NCBI GenBank assembly: GCA_011620585.1
Contig: WOYV01000070.1
Location: 93,855-157,854 of the forward strand
DNA: 64,000 nt
Reading direction: 5' to 3'
Source of the DNA: Draconibacterium sp.
GTDB taxonomy: Bacteria; Bacteroidota; Bacteroidia; Bacteroidales; Prolixibacteraceae
Position numbers and translations under genes: made by a program. The notes beneath the pieces are model-generated. The model made no database searches, had not been told where the DNA came from, and worked only from the letters and a program-made list of their open reading frames with translations. This document shows positions 1 to 8,984 of this stretch, one piece after another. Numbering within the stretch: position 1 is the stretch's first letter; every line of letters begins with the position of its first letter.

Positions 1-1
1 G

Positions 2-391
2 CGCTTTTCGCGAAGGGACAAAAGCAATATTGCGTTCGTAACTTTACTAATCGGTTTTGGTTTGGGGACATTCAGCGGCGTGTTTTACCTGGCCGATATC
101 AGGGTGCTGGCGCTTATTGCCTTTGTGGGGGTCTTCATCATCGAAAATATCAGAAAACCAATTCTTACCGGTTACATTGCCGACGAAGTCCCGAATAACA
201 TTCTGGCATCGGTTATTTCGGCACAATCGCTTGTGCAAACGATTATGACTGCTGTTTTTGCGGTTGTCTTTGGTTTCCTGGCCGATCAGTTCAGCATTGG
301 CGTTGCGCTGGTGACTGTTTCCCTGGCTCTCGCAGCGGTTTCTGTTTTGTTAAAGTTGACAGCCTTGCCAAAAGTTAATTCCCTTTTCTGA
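2..391 (+). CDS. MFS transporter, C-terminal part (partial at window edge)
   Basis: The reading frame is open from the left edge of the window to a TGA at 389-391, so only the last ~129 residues are visible. They are strongly hydrophobic and form about four membrane segments with short polar links, and a short Arg/Lys-rich loop (RFSRRDKS) opens the visible part, as expected for the C-terminal half of a major facilitator superfamily permease. The in-frame TTG at 62 is probably internal rather than a start. The substrate cannot be told from this fragment. Calling it MFS rests on the general helix pattern and charge distribution, so the family call is moderate. Confidence 0.65.
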   Translation, partial: RFSRRDKSNIAFVTLLIGFGLGTFSGVFYLADIRVLALIAFVGVFIIENIRKPILTGYIADEVPNNILASVISAQSLVQTIMTAVFAVVFGFLADQFSIGVALVTVSLALAAVSVLLKLTALPKVNSLF

Positions 392-562
392 AACAGTCCT
401 TATTTGTGATAGTTGTATTCAGTTTTTGGTTGCAATAGATAGTGTGCCGGGAGTGGATGAATTACTGCGATTTTGGACTCGGTTGCTTTTAAAGGGCGCC
501 CATTTGGAAGCCTTTTTTTGATTTAAGCCTAATTCCGTATCTTGAAAGCAAATAATACGAAT

Positions 563-835
563 ATGAAAACTGAAGCTTCATCGCCCGACGAATATGTTTC
601 GCTTTTGCCCGAAGAGCGGAAAGCCCCGGTGCAGAAACTCCGTGAAATAATGCAGCATAATTTGCCCGATGGATATGAAGAAACCAAACACTCGAAGACG
701 AAACTGGACATGGGAAAGAGTTGTATCCGGTTTAAAAAAACCGGCCAGATTCCTTATGAACTGATTGGCGAACTGGTGCAAAAAATTTCGCCGCAGAAAT
801 GGATCAAAATGTACGGGGAGAATTTGAGACATTAA
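563..835 (+). CDS. DUF1801-family protein with in-frame internal deletion
   Basis: ATG at 563 is preferred over the in-frame TTG at 542. The 90-residue product begins MKTEASSPDEYVSLLPEERK and ends with the block KTKLDMGKSCIRFKK followed by IPYELIGELVQ, both typical of the two ends of DUF1801 (YdhG-like) proteins of about 135-145 residues. In that family the ends are separated by a conserved middle with a GYVVPH-like strand and a Tyr/Met-rich helix. Here GYEE runs straight into KHSKTKLDMGK, so roughly 45-50 residues are missing without a frameshift. The fold's core should be lost, so the gene is probably non-functional, although the frame is still open. Family assignment is from memory of the consensus. 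Confidence 0.7.
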   Translation: MKTEASSPDEYVSLLPEERKAPVQKLREIMQHNLPDGYEETKHSKTKLDMGKSCIRFKKTGQIPYELIGELVQKISPQKWIKMYGENLRH

Positions 836-920
836 TTACTCATTTGTTTTTTCAGTCATCAAAGCTTTGAAAAACTCCCTATTTCCAATCCAGATTATTA
901 TTTTTGGGCTTCGAAAAAAT

Positions 921-950
921 ACTTCCGACTTCAACTTCGGACTTTATACT
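921..950. repeat. Degenerate CTTCCGACTT/CTTCGGACTT repeat upstream of cinA
   Basis: The segment contains ACTTCCGACTTC followed by AACTTCGGACTTTA, two imperfect copies of a short word, and ends 7 bases before the cinA ATG. The same word style recurs just before fabG at 28933-28963. No coding potential is seen. It is a low-complexity intergenic repeat of unknown role. Confidence 0.5.
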
Positions 951-957
951 TTTTAAA

Positions 958-2211
958 ATGCAAGCAGAAATAATTACCATAGGCGACGAAATTCTTATCG
1001 GACAAATTGTGGATACCAATTCGGCCTGGATTGGCGAACAGTTTAACCTGAACGGGATCGAGATTATGCAGATTACCTCGGTACGCGATAACAGCGATCA
1101 AATTAAAGACGCTTTGAAAAGCGCCGAAGGAAGAGCCGACCTGGTTGTGATTACCGGTGGATTGGGCCCTACAAAAGACGATATTACCAAAAAAGTACTC
1201 TGCGAATATTTTGAAACTGAACTTGAATTTCATCAGGCTACTTTAGACCATATCATCGAACGGTTTAATCTTCGCGGCATCGATATGAACAAACTAAACC
1301 GCGACCAGGCAATGCTTCCCGCCAACTGTTCGGTTCTTCCGAATAAACTGGGGACAGCCCCCGGAATGTGGTTCGAACGCAACAATACCATTTTTGTTTC
1401 GATGCCCGGTGTTCCTTTCGAGATGCAATACCTGGTTGAATTTGAATTGCTTCCGCGATTGCGCAAAACCGGGAAAACCAAAGCGATTTATCACAAAACC
1501 GTGCTCACCCAAGGGGTTCCCGAGTCGATGCTGGCCGAACGGATAGCCGATTGGGAAGATGCGCTGCCTCAGCACATAAAACTGGCCTATCTTCCGAACC
1601 CAATGGCAGTGCGTTTGCGTTTGACAGCCCGTGGAGAAGATGTCGAAACATTAAAGCAAGATGTGGAGCACGAGATCGAAAAACTAAAGCCCATTATTTC
1701 GGAAAGTATTTATGGTTACAACAACGAAACACTGGCCGAAGTTATTGGCCGGATGTTGGTGGAAAGAGGAAAAACACTGGGCGTGGCCGAAAGTTGCACC
1801 GGTGGCTATATTTCGCACCTGGTTACCTCTGTTCCGGGATGCTCGGATTATTACCTTGGCTCGGTGGTCTCGTATTCAAACAACATAAAAGAGAAAGTGC
1901 TGGGAGTTAAAGCTGAAACGCTGGAAAAAAACGGTGCAGTGAGCGAAGAAGTAGCTTTGCAAATGGTGGAAGGTGTGAAAAAAGTATTGGGAGTTGATTA
2001 TGCAGTTTCAACCACCGGAATTGCCGGGCCAACAGGAGGGACACCCGATAAACCGGTGGGTACGGTGTGGATCGCGATTTCAGGGCCAAACAACACCTTT
2101 GCAAAGAAATACGTGTTTGTGGGCGATCACCGCGAACACAATATTACACGCTCGGCACAAACAGCCTTGCAAATGCTGCGCCGAATGGTTCTGGAAGACC
2201 TGGGAAAATAA
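958..2211 (+). CDS. cinA: CinA family nicotinamide-nucleotide amidase / ADP-ribose pyrophosphatase-like protein
   Basis: ATG at 958 gives 417 residues, the usual CinA length; the longer TTG start at 904 would add 18 residues encoded by repeat-like sequence. The N-terminal half is a MoCF/COG1058-type domain with IGDEILIGQ near residue 8 and GGLGPTKDD at 67-75. The C-terminal half (about 255-417) is the CinA amidase domain with LGVAESCTGG and TGIAGPTGGTPDKPVG. CinA proteins hydrolyse NMN to nicotinate mononucleotide in NAD salvage and, in two-domain forms, also act on ADP-ribose. The gene stands alone, with repeat-rich spacers on both sides. The family is certain; the exact activity is inferred from family knowledge. 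Confidence 0.95.
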   Translation: MQAEIITIGDEILIGQIVDTNSAWIGEQFNLNGIEIMQITSVRDNSDQIKDALKSAEGRADLVVITGGLGPTKDDITKKVLCEYFETELEFHQATLDHIIERFNLRGIDMNKLNRDQAMLPANCSVLPNKLGTAPGMWFERNNTIFVSMPGVPFEMQYLVEFELLPRLRKTGKTKAIYHKTVLTQGVPESMLAERIADWEDALPQHIKLAYLPNPMAVRLRLTARGEDVETLKQDVEHEIEKLKPIISESIYGYNNETLAEVIGRMLVERGKTLGVAESCTGGYISHLVTSVPGCSDYYLGSVVSYSNNIKEKVLGVKAETLEKNGAVSEEVALQMVEGVKKVLGVDYAVSTTGIAGPTGGTPDKPVGTVWIAISGPNNTFAKKYVFVGDHREHNITRSAQTALQMLRRMVLEDLGK

Positions 2212-2231
2212 CAATGAGCAGTATCCAGGGA

Positions 2232-2340
2232 CTGAGGGACTGAAGGATTGAAGGGCTGAAGTATTTCCAACTTCACTCTTCAAGCTTTTATCTTCCATCT
2301 TCCACTTTTCATTTTTCATTTACCATCTTCGAGCTGCATA
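2232..2340. repeat. Low-complexity intergenic tract after cinA
   Basis: Directly after cinA there is a run of degenerate 8-9 base units of the type AGGGACTGA (five imperfect copies between about 2226 and 2262). A pyrimidine-rich tract built from words such as ATCTTCCATCTTCC and TTTTCATTTTTCATTT follows, up to about 2340. It has no coding signal and lies between two same-strand genes. It belongs to the same general style of locus-specific repeated words seen at several other gaps in this window. Confidence 0.5.
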
Positions 2341-2405
2341 CTTTTTAACAACAATCCATATTTATTTGCGTTTCTATTAGGTACTTTTGGAGCAAATACC
2401 GGTTC

Positions 2406-4889
2406 ATGAAACGACTCGTCATTATTATTCTGCTTGTCCTCGCTTTTGTTGTGGCTGTAGTTTTGGCAACGCCCCTCATACTTAAGCCCAAACTTCGGAG
2501 TGTAGCGACTAATTCACTAAAGAAATATTTCAACGGGCAGGTTGAGGTTGCCGATGTCAAGGTGTCGGTGTGGAAAGATTTTCCGAACATGGATATAGAA
2601 TGGACAGGTATTTTGGTGAAGGGAGCAGGACCGCATCAGAATGATACCTTGTTGTGGATTGGCGCGGTGAGAACAAATACTTCGATTCGGGCGGTATTTC
2701 TTCCTTCGGACATTGAAATCGCAAAGTTGGAAGTGGATGGCGCCAGGCTGAACCTGAATGAAAAATCGTTTGCAAAACGACAGCGACAAAACACACGACA
2801 AATATCGGCTGCCAGTCTAATGGCAGGAGGAAATAAAGCTGCCCGTTTAAAATTAGAGCAAATGCTGCTTAGTAATGCGACTCTGAAGTACACGAACGAA
2901 AGCAGCGGGGTGATATTTGATTTGAATGGAATAAGCGCTGAACTGGCAGGCGAAATGTTCGGTAAACAATCGAATCTCGATCTCCGGTTTCAGGTGGAAA
3001 AACTCAATATCACCCAGCAGGAAAGACAATTTTTATCGACCGGTAATTTGAGCTTTCAAACGCAACTTGAGACTGATTTCGGGGAAAAAACGTATCACCT
3101 GAAAAACGGGCAAATCGATTGGAATGAAATTCCCATCCAGGTAAACGGTACGATTGCGGCACCTGCCGATTCGGTTTATTTTGATCTTGACCTGGACGGA
3201 AAAGAAACCGGTTTTGGCAACTTTTTAGCATTGTTTCCAAACATAAAAGAGAAATTGCTAAAAGACTTTACCACACAGGGAAAAACAGAAATGAAAGGAA
3301 CTGTGAGCGGCTATTATTTTGAGAATGAGTACCCATCTGTAGAATTTACGACAACCATTTCGGATGCTTCGCTGCAATATCCCGGAATGCCGGGTTCGAT
3401 TGACAAACTACACGCCGATCTCGTACTGAGCAAACCGCAAGGATCTTTTGACACAAGCATAATTCGAATAGCAGACGCACATGCTGAGTTGGGCAAAAAT
3501 CCGATCGATTTTGGTTTGGAAATTACGCATCCGGTTAGCGATCCGGCTTTCGGTGGAATTTTTATCGGCAAAATCAACCTCACCGATCTGCAAAATATCT
3601 TTCCGCTTGAAAATGCGCTTCTTTATGGCGATGTGGATGCGAATTTGCGGGTAAAGGGAAAATATTCTGATCTCCTGGCAGAAGATTATTCAAAAATACA
3701 ATCGGATGGGGAAGTGTGGCTGCATAACGTTCAATACAGCTCGCCAAAGCTTACACAGCGTATTTCGGTTTCCGAAGCCAAACTCGATTTTTCGCCTCAG
3801 CAAGTCGGTCTGCAACGCATGGTACTACAAATCGGGCAAAGCGATTTTCTGTTAAAAGGCAAGGTTAAAAATTACCTGGATTATTTGTTAAAAGAGGGAA
3901 CGCTGGAAGCTGATTTGCAACTCGATTCGCGGTTTGTAAATCTGAACCAATTATTTCAGTTAATGAACCACGAAGCCAATTTGAGCGCTTCAATTCAAAA
4001 CGGACCATCAGGAACTGACGAAAATATAACGGCTTTTGATGTGCCGTCGCGGGTAAAGTTACGTTTTCGTTCGAACATCGAACATGCTTTATTGGTGCAA
4101 ATCCCGATGGAGAAAATTCGTGGCAATATTCTCGTAGAAAATCAAAAACTAACTTTACAGGGGCTGGGTATGAACCTCCTGGAAGGTAGTGCCAAAATGA
4201 ATGGATCGTATGCAAACACCGAACAAAACCAACCTCGTTTTGATTTTGAAATCGATCTGGAAGACTTTGATATCCCAACCATGGCGCGCACTTCAGGAGC
4301 TTTCCGTAAATTAGTCCCCGGCTCCGAAAACAGCACAGGCCGTTTAAGCGCCGAGCTTCAGATTAAAGGGAGTTTCGATGAAAAGTTAAACCTGGTTTCG
4401 GGATCTGCCAGTGGGGCCGGTACATTTGGAACAAAAAATCTGGTCGTCGTAAATTCTCCTTTATTCAGCCAGTTGGGAGGCATTATTCAGAAAGAAAAAC
4501 TGCAAAGGGTAAATGTTGATGATTTTACCGCACAGCTTCAGATCGAAAAAGGAAATGTGCATTTGCTGCCATTCGAAACCAGGGTGATCGGACAGCCTAC
4601 TAAAGTAGTAGGAAATCTGAGTAGCAAAAATATACTGGATATGCGCCTCGATTTTGTAGTCGACCGTGCAATTATTGGGAGTGATATTCAAAAAATTCTG
4701 GCGGTAATTCCGGGGAACGAAAAAATAAAACAATTGCCAGCTACGGTAACAGTTGACGGACCGACAGCGAGTCCAAAAGTACATCCTGATCTTTCGGTAA
4801 CCGCCAGGGCGGTGGCCGATGCTACCAAGGACGATCTTAAAAATTCGCTCGATAAGCTCGGAAAGGGTATTTTCAAACTTTTAAAATAA
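2406..4889 (+). CDS. AsmA-like envelope protein
   Basis: 827 residues starting at ATG 2406. Residues about 3-27 form one hydrophobic N-terminal anchor (IIILLVLAFVVAVVLATPLIL), followed by a long, soluble, beta-rich region without further membrane segments. This is the architecture of AsmA/TamB-type proteins, which are held in the inner membrane and extend into the periplasm, and whose better studied members affect outer-membrane assembly or lipid transport. The C-terminal part (about 640-815) has the AsmA-like pattern with repeated GxxxG-rich beta segments and ends in KGIFKLLK. A specific function cannot be given. It is flanked by repeat-rich DNA upstream and an SDR gene 113 bases downstream. 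Confidence 0.85.
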   Translation: MKRLVIIILLVLAFVVAVVLATPLILKPKLRSVATNSLKKYFNGQVEVADVKVSVWKDFPNMDIEWTGILVKGAGPHQNDTLLWIGAVRTNTSIRAVFLPSDIEIAKLEVDGARLNLNEKSFAKRQRQNTRQISAASLMAGGNKAARLKLEQMLLSNATLKYTNESSGVIFDLNGISAELAGEMFGKQSNLDLRFQVEKLNITQQERQFLSTGNLSFQTQLETDFGEKTYHLKNGQIDWNEIPIQVNGTIAAPADSVYFDLDLDGKETGFGNFLALFPNIKEKLLKDFTTQGKTEMKGTVSGYYFENEYPSVEFTTTISDASLQYPGMPGSIDKLHADLVLSKPQGSFDTSIIRIADAHAELGKNPIDFGLEITHPVSDPAFGGIFIGKINLTDLQNIFPLENALLYGDVDANLRVKGKYSDLLAEDYSKIQSDGEVWLHNVQYSSPKLTQRISVSEAKLDFSPQQVGLQRMVLQIGQSDFLLKGKVKNYLDYLLKEGTLEADLQLDSRFVNLNQLFQLMNHEANLSASIQNGPSGTDENITAFDVPSRVKLRFRSNIEHALLVQIPMEKIRGNILVENQKLTLQGLGMNLLEGSAKMNGSYANTEQNQPRFDFEIDLEDFDIPTMARTSGAFRKLVPGSENSTGRLSAELQIKGSFDEKLNLVSGSASGAGTFGTKNLVVVNSPLFSQLGGIIQKEKLQRVNVDDFTAQLQIEKGNVHLLPFETRVIGQPTKVVGNLSSKNILDMRLDFVVDRAIIGSDIQKILAVIPGNEKIKQLPATVTVDGPTASPKVHPDLSVTARAVADATKDDLKNSLDKLGKGIFKLLK

Positions 4890-5002
4890 ACCGGGTGTCC
4901 TGGTAATCTTTTTAATATGTTTTGTAAAATGTGGCTGCAAGACGAAAAATGCGTATTTTCGGTTATTAATTAATATTAACGCCGTTGTTCAGAATATAAT
5001 CC

Positions 5003-5806
5003 ATGCAAAATAAAGTAGTGGTAATCACCGGGGCTTCTTCCGGAATTGGTAAAGCTTTAGCAGAAAAATTTGCAGCAGAGGGATCGAACCTCGCCCTGGC
5101 TGCCCGACGAATCGACCGCTTGTTCGAACTCAAACAAAAACTTTCGAATGTAGAAGTACTTCCCGTTGAGACTGACGTGACTTCGGAAGAAGATTGCAAA
5201 AAGCTGATCGATCAAACCATTGCAAAATTTGGTAGAATAGATATTCTGATCAACAATGCGGGCATCTCGATGCGGGCTGCTTTCGAAGATGTGGAACTGG
5301 GTGTACTGCGCGAACTGATGGATGTAAACTATTGGGGAACCGTGTATTGTACTAAATATGCATTGCCACACATTCTGAAACAAAATGGTTCGATAGTGGG
5401 AGTTATTTCAACAGGCGGCTACATTGGCTTGCCGGGACGGACGGGATACTCGGCTTCAAAATTTGCAGTTCGAGGTTTTTTGGATACGGTTCGGATCGAA
5501 TACTTACGATCGGGATTGCATGTATTGGTGGCAGCTCCGGGATTTACGGCTTCGGAGATTCGTAAAACCGCACTCACAAAAAATGGAAAACAACAAGGCG
5601 AAACCCCACGGAATGAAAATAAAATGATGTCGGCTGAAAAATGTGCCAGCATCATGTACCGGGCTATAAAACACCGGCGCAGAAGAATGATCATTTCGTT
5701 TTGGGATGGTAAAGTAGTTGTTTTGTTAGCCAAACTGTGGGCCTGGCTTATCGACCAGGTTCTTTACCAGGTATTTAAACGCGAACCCGATTCGCCGCTT
5801 CGTTAG
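5003..5806 (+). CDS. SDR family NAD(P)-dependent oxidoreductase
   Basis: 267 residues with a classical short-chain dehydrogenase layout: cofactor motif TGASSGIG at 9-16, NNAG at 84-87, and catalytic Tyr149 and Lys153 in YSASK, with the Ser contributed near residue 136. RR after the second strand (AARRIDRL) suggests NADP preference. The C-terminus is extended and hydrophobic (VVLLAKLWAWLIDQVLYQVF), as in SDR proteins that sit at the membrane. The substrate is unknown. It converges with the LysE-type gene, leaving only nine bases between their stop codons. Confidence 0.9.
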   Translation: MQNKVVVITGASSGIGKALAEKFAAEGSNLALAARRIDRLFELKQKLSNVEVLPVETDVTSEEDCKKLIDQTIAKFGRIDILINNAGISMRAAFEDVELGVLRELMDVNYWGTVYCTKYALPHILKQNGSIVGVISTGGYIGLPGRTGYSASKFAVRGFLDTVRIEYLRSGLHVLVAAPGFTASEIRKTALTKNGKQQGETPRNENKMMSAEKCASIMYRAIKHRRRRMIISFWDGKVVVLLAKLWAWLIDQVLYQVFKREPDSPLR

Positions 5807-5815
5807 CTTTTACTG

Positions 5816-6457
5816 CTAAAAAGTTACAGTACTTGTCAAGAGTGTGTGGATCAGAAAAGCGATCACGAAGACAATGATCCCGGCGCCTGCTATCCGGTTA
5901 AACCATAAAATAATTTTTACATTAAACCACCTGCGTGAGTGATCGATAAGCCAGGTGAGCACAAACCACCAAAGTATATCGCCTATCAAAAAACCAATCA
6001 GAATAAGAACCGCCTGTGAAAGTTCACGGACACTGAGAACGATACCAAATCCTGAAAACACTGCCAGATACCAGAAAATGATGTAGGGATTGGAAAAGGC
6101 AACCGCAAAAGTGCCTGCAATGTATTTAAGCGGCGATCTTGGTTTCTTTAGTTTTCGGGGTGAATATCGTTCGGGATGCGATAAAAAAATAAAAACCCCA
6201 ACAATTAGCAAGATCACTGACCCGATCAATCGGAACCAAAGTCCGTGATCGCGGATGATTCCCATAATCAAAGCCATTCCAAAACCCGCTAAAGTTGCGT
6301 AAATGATATCGGAAAATGCTGCTCCGGTTCCCGAATAAAAACCGGTTAAGCGGTTGTGCCGAAGGGTACGCTGAACCACCAATATTCCTATTGGCCCCAT
6401 GGGCGCCGTGGCTAAAAAACCAACCAGTATTCCTTTTAGCAAGTATGTGATCAACAT
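5816..6457 (-). CDS. LysE/RhtB family amino-acid exporter
   Basis: 213 residues, almost entirely hydrophobic, with about six predicted membrane segments. The N-terminus (GILVGFLATAPMGPIGILVVQRTLRHNR) has the Gly/Pro-rich first helix and following basic loop typical of LysE/RhtB transporters, which export amino acids or related small molecules. A central loop with SPRKLKKPRS separates the two halves. A perfect TAnnTTTG box ends four bases before the ATG, so the transcript may be leaderless. The exported substrate cannot be predicted. Confidence 0.88.
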   Translation of the reverse strand: MLITYLLKGILVGFLATAPMGPIGILVVQRTLRHNRLTGFYSGTGAAFSDIIYATLAGFGMALIMGIIRDHGLWFRLIGSVILLIVGVFIFLSHPERYSPRKLKKPRSPLKYIAGTFAVAFSNPYIIFWYLAVFSGFGIVLSVRELSQAVLILIGFLIGDILWWFVLTWLIDHSRRWFNVKIILWFNRIAGAGIIVFVIAFLIHTLLTSTVTF

Positions 6458-6461
6458 GTGG

Positions 6462-6469
6462 CAAAGATA
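6462..6469 (-). promoter_or_regulatory. Bacteroidota -7 box for the LysE-type gene
   Basis: On the minus strand the sequence TATCTTTG matches TAnnTTTG exactly and ends only four bases before the ATG at 6457. With the usual spacing the transcript would begin at or next to the start codon. Confidence 0.5.
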
Positions 6470-6514
6470 GGTGTTAAGAATATTCTGCGAAACAACTTTT
6501 TGTTTATATATCGC

Positions 6515-6542
6515 CCAGGACCTCAGGCCTCAGGTATCCAGG
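6515..6542. repeat. Degenerate CCTCAGG repeat between divergent genes
   Basis: The segment reads as overlapping copies of CAGGACCTCAGG, CCTCAGGT and ATCCAGG, a short locus-specific repeat in the spacer between the divergently transcribed LysE and TPR genes. No function is evident. Confidence 0.35.
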
Positions 6543-6624
6543 TTCGATGCAATAAATGGCAACATTGTCAGCTTTAATGTGGTAAAGTCTGCCAAAACCA
6601 GGGACTTCTTTTTTTGGATTGCTT

Positions 6625-6656
6625 TTTGAGTTTTTAAAGGTATTGCCCTAAATTTG
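6625..6656 (+). promoter_or_regulatory. Promoter of the TPR gene (TTTG-N20-TAAATTTG)
   Basis: A TTTG at 6625-6628 is followed after 20 bases by TAAATTTG at 6649-6656, a close match to the Bacteroidota -33/-7 consensus. The box ends six bases before the ATG at 6663, so the leader would be only a few bases long. Confidence 0.6.
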
Positions 6657-6662
6657 AATAAT

Positions 6663-8885
6663 ATGACCGAAAAGGAACTCAACATACAATTTGCACTGGT
6701 TTGTGATCACATTTCGAAACGACGGTTAAAACCGGCTTTCGATCAACTCGAAATAATGATCAGGGAAACCGCACAGCCTCAGTTACTCGACGAGAAGCGC
6801 AGCCTCGACCAAACTTACCATTACATGTTGCAGTATACAGTGGAAGGTATTAACGATCCGGAACGTCAGAAAATTTACCGAAAGCTGATTGTTTCGGCTT
6901 TTGAACTTCTGGATAAAATATACGATGCGGCAAGGTTACGGTTTTCGTCGTCGCTTCAGTACGAACGTAAACGGAGTTTTACAGGTTCTTTTGACTGGAC
7001 AACTTTGCTGGGCGATTTGGAAGCCTACGAATTGCAGAGCGATCTCGAATCGTTGCTCGACGATGTCCAGGTTAACCGCGAAAAACAACACAACGATGCA
7101 TCAGATCTTCAGGATCAGATGGTGAAATTGTTTTATCATGTTTGGTTTGTCAATAAATTGGAGAAGGAAGAGATCGATTTTCTAAGGTCATTCTATCAGA
7201 GCGAATTAATTGCCGTCCCTTACAAGGCTTTTATTACGGCTTCTTTAATGTTAAGCGTGCTGCGTTATTTCGATGAAAAGAAGTTTGCGTTGTTGTTCGA
7301 ACTCTCTGAAAACGACAATGCAGAAATCAACCAGCGTGCATTAATTGCATTGGTAGTGGCGCTTTTCGAGTACGACGACCGCCTGGAATATTATCCTTCC
7401 ATTCGCGGAAGGTTGCAGTTACTGAACGAAAATCCTGATTTTAAACGTAATCTGGAAAACATATTTATTCAATTTATCCGAAGTAAAGAAACCGAGAAGA
7501 TTCAGAAAAAGATCACCGACGAGATCATCCCTGAGATGATCAAAATCAGCCCGAATCTCAAAGATAAAATCAACCTCGATAGTTTAATGAACGACAGTTT
7601 GGACGAGGATAAAAACCCGGAGTGGGAAAAGATTTTCGAAGATGCTCCCGGACTGATGAATAAAATGGAAGAATTTTCGGAGATGCAAATGGAAGGAGCC
7701 GACGTGTTTATGAGCTCTTTTTCGATGCTCAAAATGTTTCCGTTCTTTAGCGAAGTATCAAACTGGTTTATGCCTTTTTTTGCTTCCAACCCGGCTATTG
7801 AAGATACCATCGATTTGAAAGATGAAGTGAATACACGTTTTATCAATGTGATAGATATGGCGCCGGTGTTGTGTAACTCCGATAAATATTCGTTTTGTTT
7901 TAGTTTGCGGAATTTGCCCGCCGAAAATCGCGAATTTATGGCCGAAGGAATGAAAGCTGAAATGGATCAGTTTACCGAATTGCAGAACGACGAAGAGTTG
8001 ACCGATCCCGGTAAAAAAGCGGGATTTATTTCGAACCAGTTTATCCAGGACCTTTATCGTTTTTATAAACTCCATCCGCGGAAAAAAGATTTTGAAGATA
8101 TCTTTTCGTGGCGTTTTGATTTTCACAACAAACGCATTTTAGGCGAAATTTTAAAAGAAGATGTTTCGATTTTGAGGAACATCGCAGAGTTTTATTTTAC
8201 CAAAGGCTATTACAACGAAGCCGCAGAAGTATTTCGTTATCTCGTAAGTGTGGAGCAAAGTGGAGAAATATACCAGAAACTGGGGTATTGTTATCAGAAA
8301 CTCAACGATTTTGAAAAAGCGCTTGAAACGTATAAAAAAGCCGAGCTTTTTGATTTGAACAGGAAGTGGAACCTGAATAAAATTGCCTTGTGTTACCGTA
8401 ACCTGAAAAAGCCTGGAAAAGCTCTGGAGTACTATCGTGAGGTCGAGAAACTTGATGAAAAGAATTTGAATACGCAATTAAACATTGGCCACTGCTTGCT
8501 TGAACTGGGCGAATTTGACGAGGCTTTGAAATCGTATTTTAAGGTTGAATACCTGGAACCTGGAAATAATCGGGTGTGGCGTCCGATTGGCTGGTGCTCG
8601 TTTGTAGTGGGTAAAAAAGAGCAAGCCGGAAAGTATTTTGGGAAGCTGCTGGAAGAAGCGCCTGGCAAACACGATTTCATGAATATGGGGCATCTGCAAT
8701 GGAGTTTGGGTAAGCGAAAAGAAGCCCTCGGATTTTACAAAAAATCGATTACCAGAACTGATTTTACAGAACGTGAATTTTTCGAGGTTTTCGAAGAAGA
8801 TTTGCCGTATCTTATTAAACAAGGTGTCGATCCGGAAGATGTGCCAATCATGCTCGATCAGTTGCGGTATTTTATAGAAGAATAA
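6663..8885 (+). CDS. Large tetratricopeptide-repeat protein
   Basis: 740 residues from ATG 6663; an in-frame TTG at 6654 overlaps the promoter box and is unlikely to be used. There is no signal peptide, so it should be cytoplasmic. Residues about 1-490 are alpha-helical and acidic without a motif I recognise. From about 500 to 720 there are at least five TPR units, for example GEIYQKLGYCYQKLNDFEKA followed by ETYKKAELFD, and the repeats ending in LDEKNLNTQLNIGHCLLELG. TPR arrays mediate protein-protein contacts. A similar all-helical protein is common in Bacteroidia, but I know of no assigned role. It is followed by the minus-strand ornithine carbamoyltransferase. Confidence 0.85.
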   Translation: MTEKELNIQFALVCDHISKRRLKPAFDQLEIMIRETAQPQLLDEKRSLDQTYHYMLQYTVEGINDPERQKIYRKLIVSAFELLDKIYDAARLRFSSSLQYERKRSFTGSFDWTTLLGDLEAYELQSDLESLLDDVQVNREKQHNDASDLQDQMVKLFYHVWFVNKLEKEEIDFLRSFYQSELIAVPYKAFITASLMLSVLRYFDEKKFALLFELSENDNAEINQRALIALVVALFEYDDRLEYYPSIRGRLQLLNENPDFKRNLENIFIQFIRSKETEKIQKKITDEIIPEMIKISPNLKDKINLDSLMNDSLDEDKNPEWEKIFEDAPGLMNKMEEFSEMQMEGADVFMSSFSMLKMFPFFSEVSNWFMPFFASNPAIEDTIDLKDEVNTRFINVIDMAPVLCNSDKYSFCFSLRNLPAENREFMAEGMKAEMDQFTELQNDEELTDPGKKAGFISNQFIQDLYRFYKLHPRKKDFEDIFSWRFDFHNKRILGEILKEDVSILRNIAEFYFTKGYYNEAAEVFRYLVSVEQSGEIYQKLGYCYQKLNDFEKALETYKKAELFDLNRKWNLNKIALCYRNLKKPGKALEYYREVEKLDEKNLNTQLNIGHCLLELGEFDEALKSYFKVEYLEPGNNRVWRPIGWCSFVVGKKEQAGKYFGKLLEEAPGKHDFMNMGHLQWSLGKRKEALGFYKKSITRTDFTEREFFEVFEEDLPYLIKQGVDPEDVPIMLDQLRYFIEE

Positions 8886-8927
8886 ATTAAATACAGTTTA
8901 TTATTTCTGCTGCGAACTGCGCAACTT

Positions 8928-8963
8928 GATAAATAAAAGCACCTTACTTGCAAGTGGGGTGCT
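8928..8963 (-). terminator. Rho-independent terminator after ornithine carbamoyltransferase
   Basis: AGCACC at 8938-8943 pairs with GGTGCT at 8958-8963, with a further ACTTG/CAAGT pairing inside. On the minus strand the hairpin is followed by TTTTATTT, which fits termination of the carbamate kinase-OTC operon. Confidence 0.7.
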
Positions 8964-8984
8964 GTTATCCTGAAGAGTGTGGAA

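Noticed and set aside
5801..5820. TTAGC/GCTAA inverted repeat between the SDR and LysE-type genes as a terminator
   Set aside because: Only five A/T-rich pairs overlapping both stop codons, with no T-tract of note.
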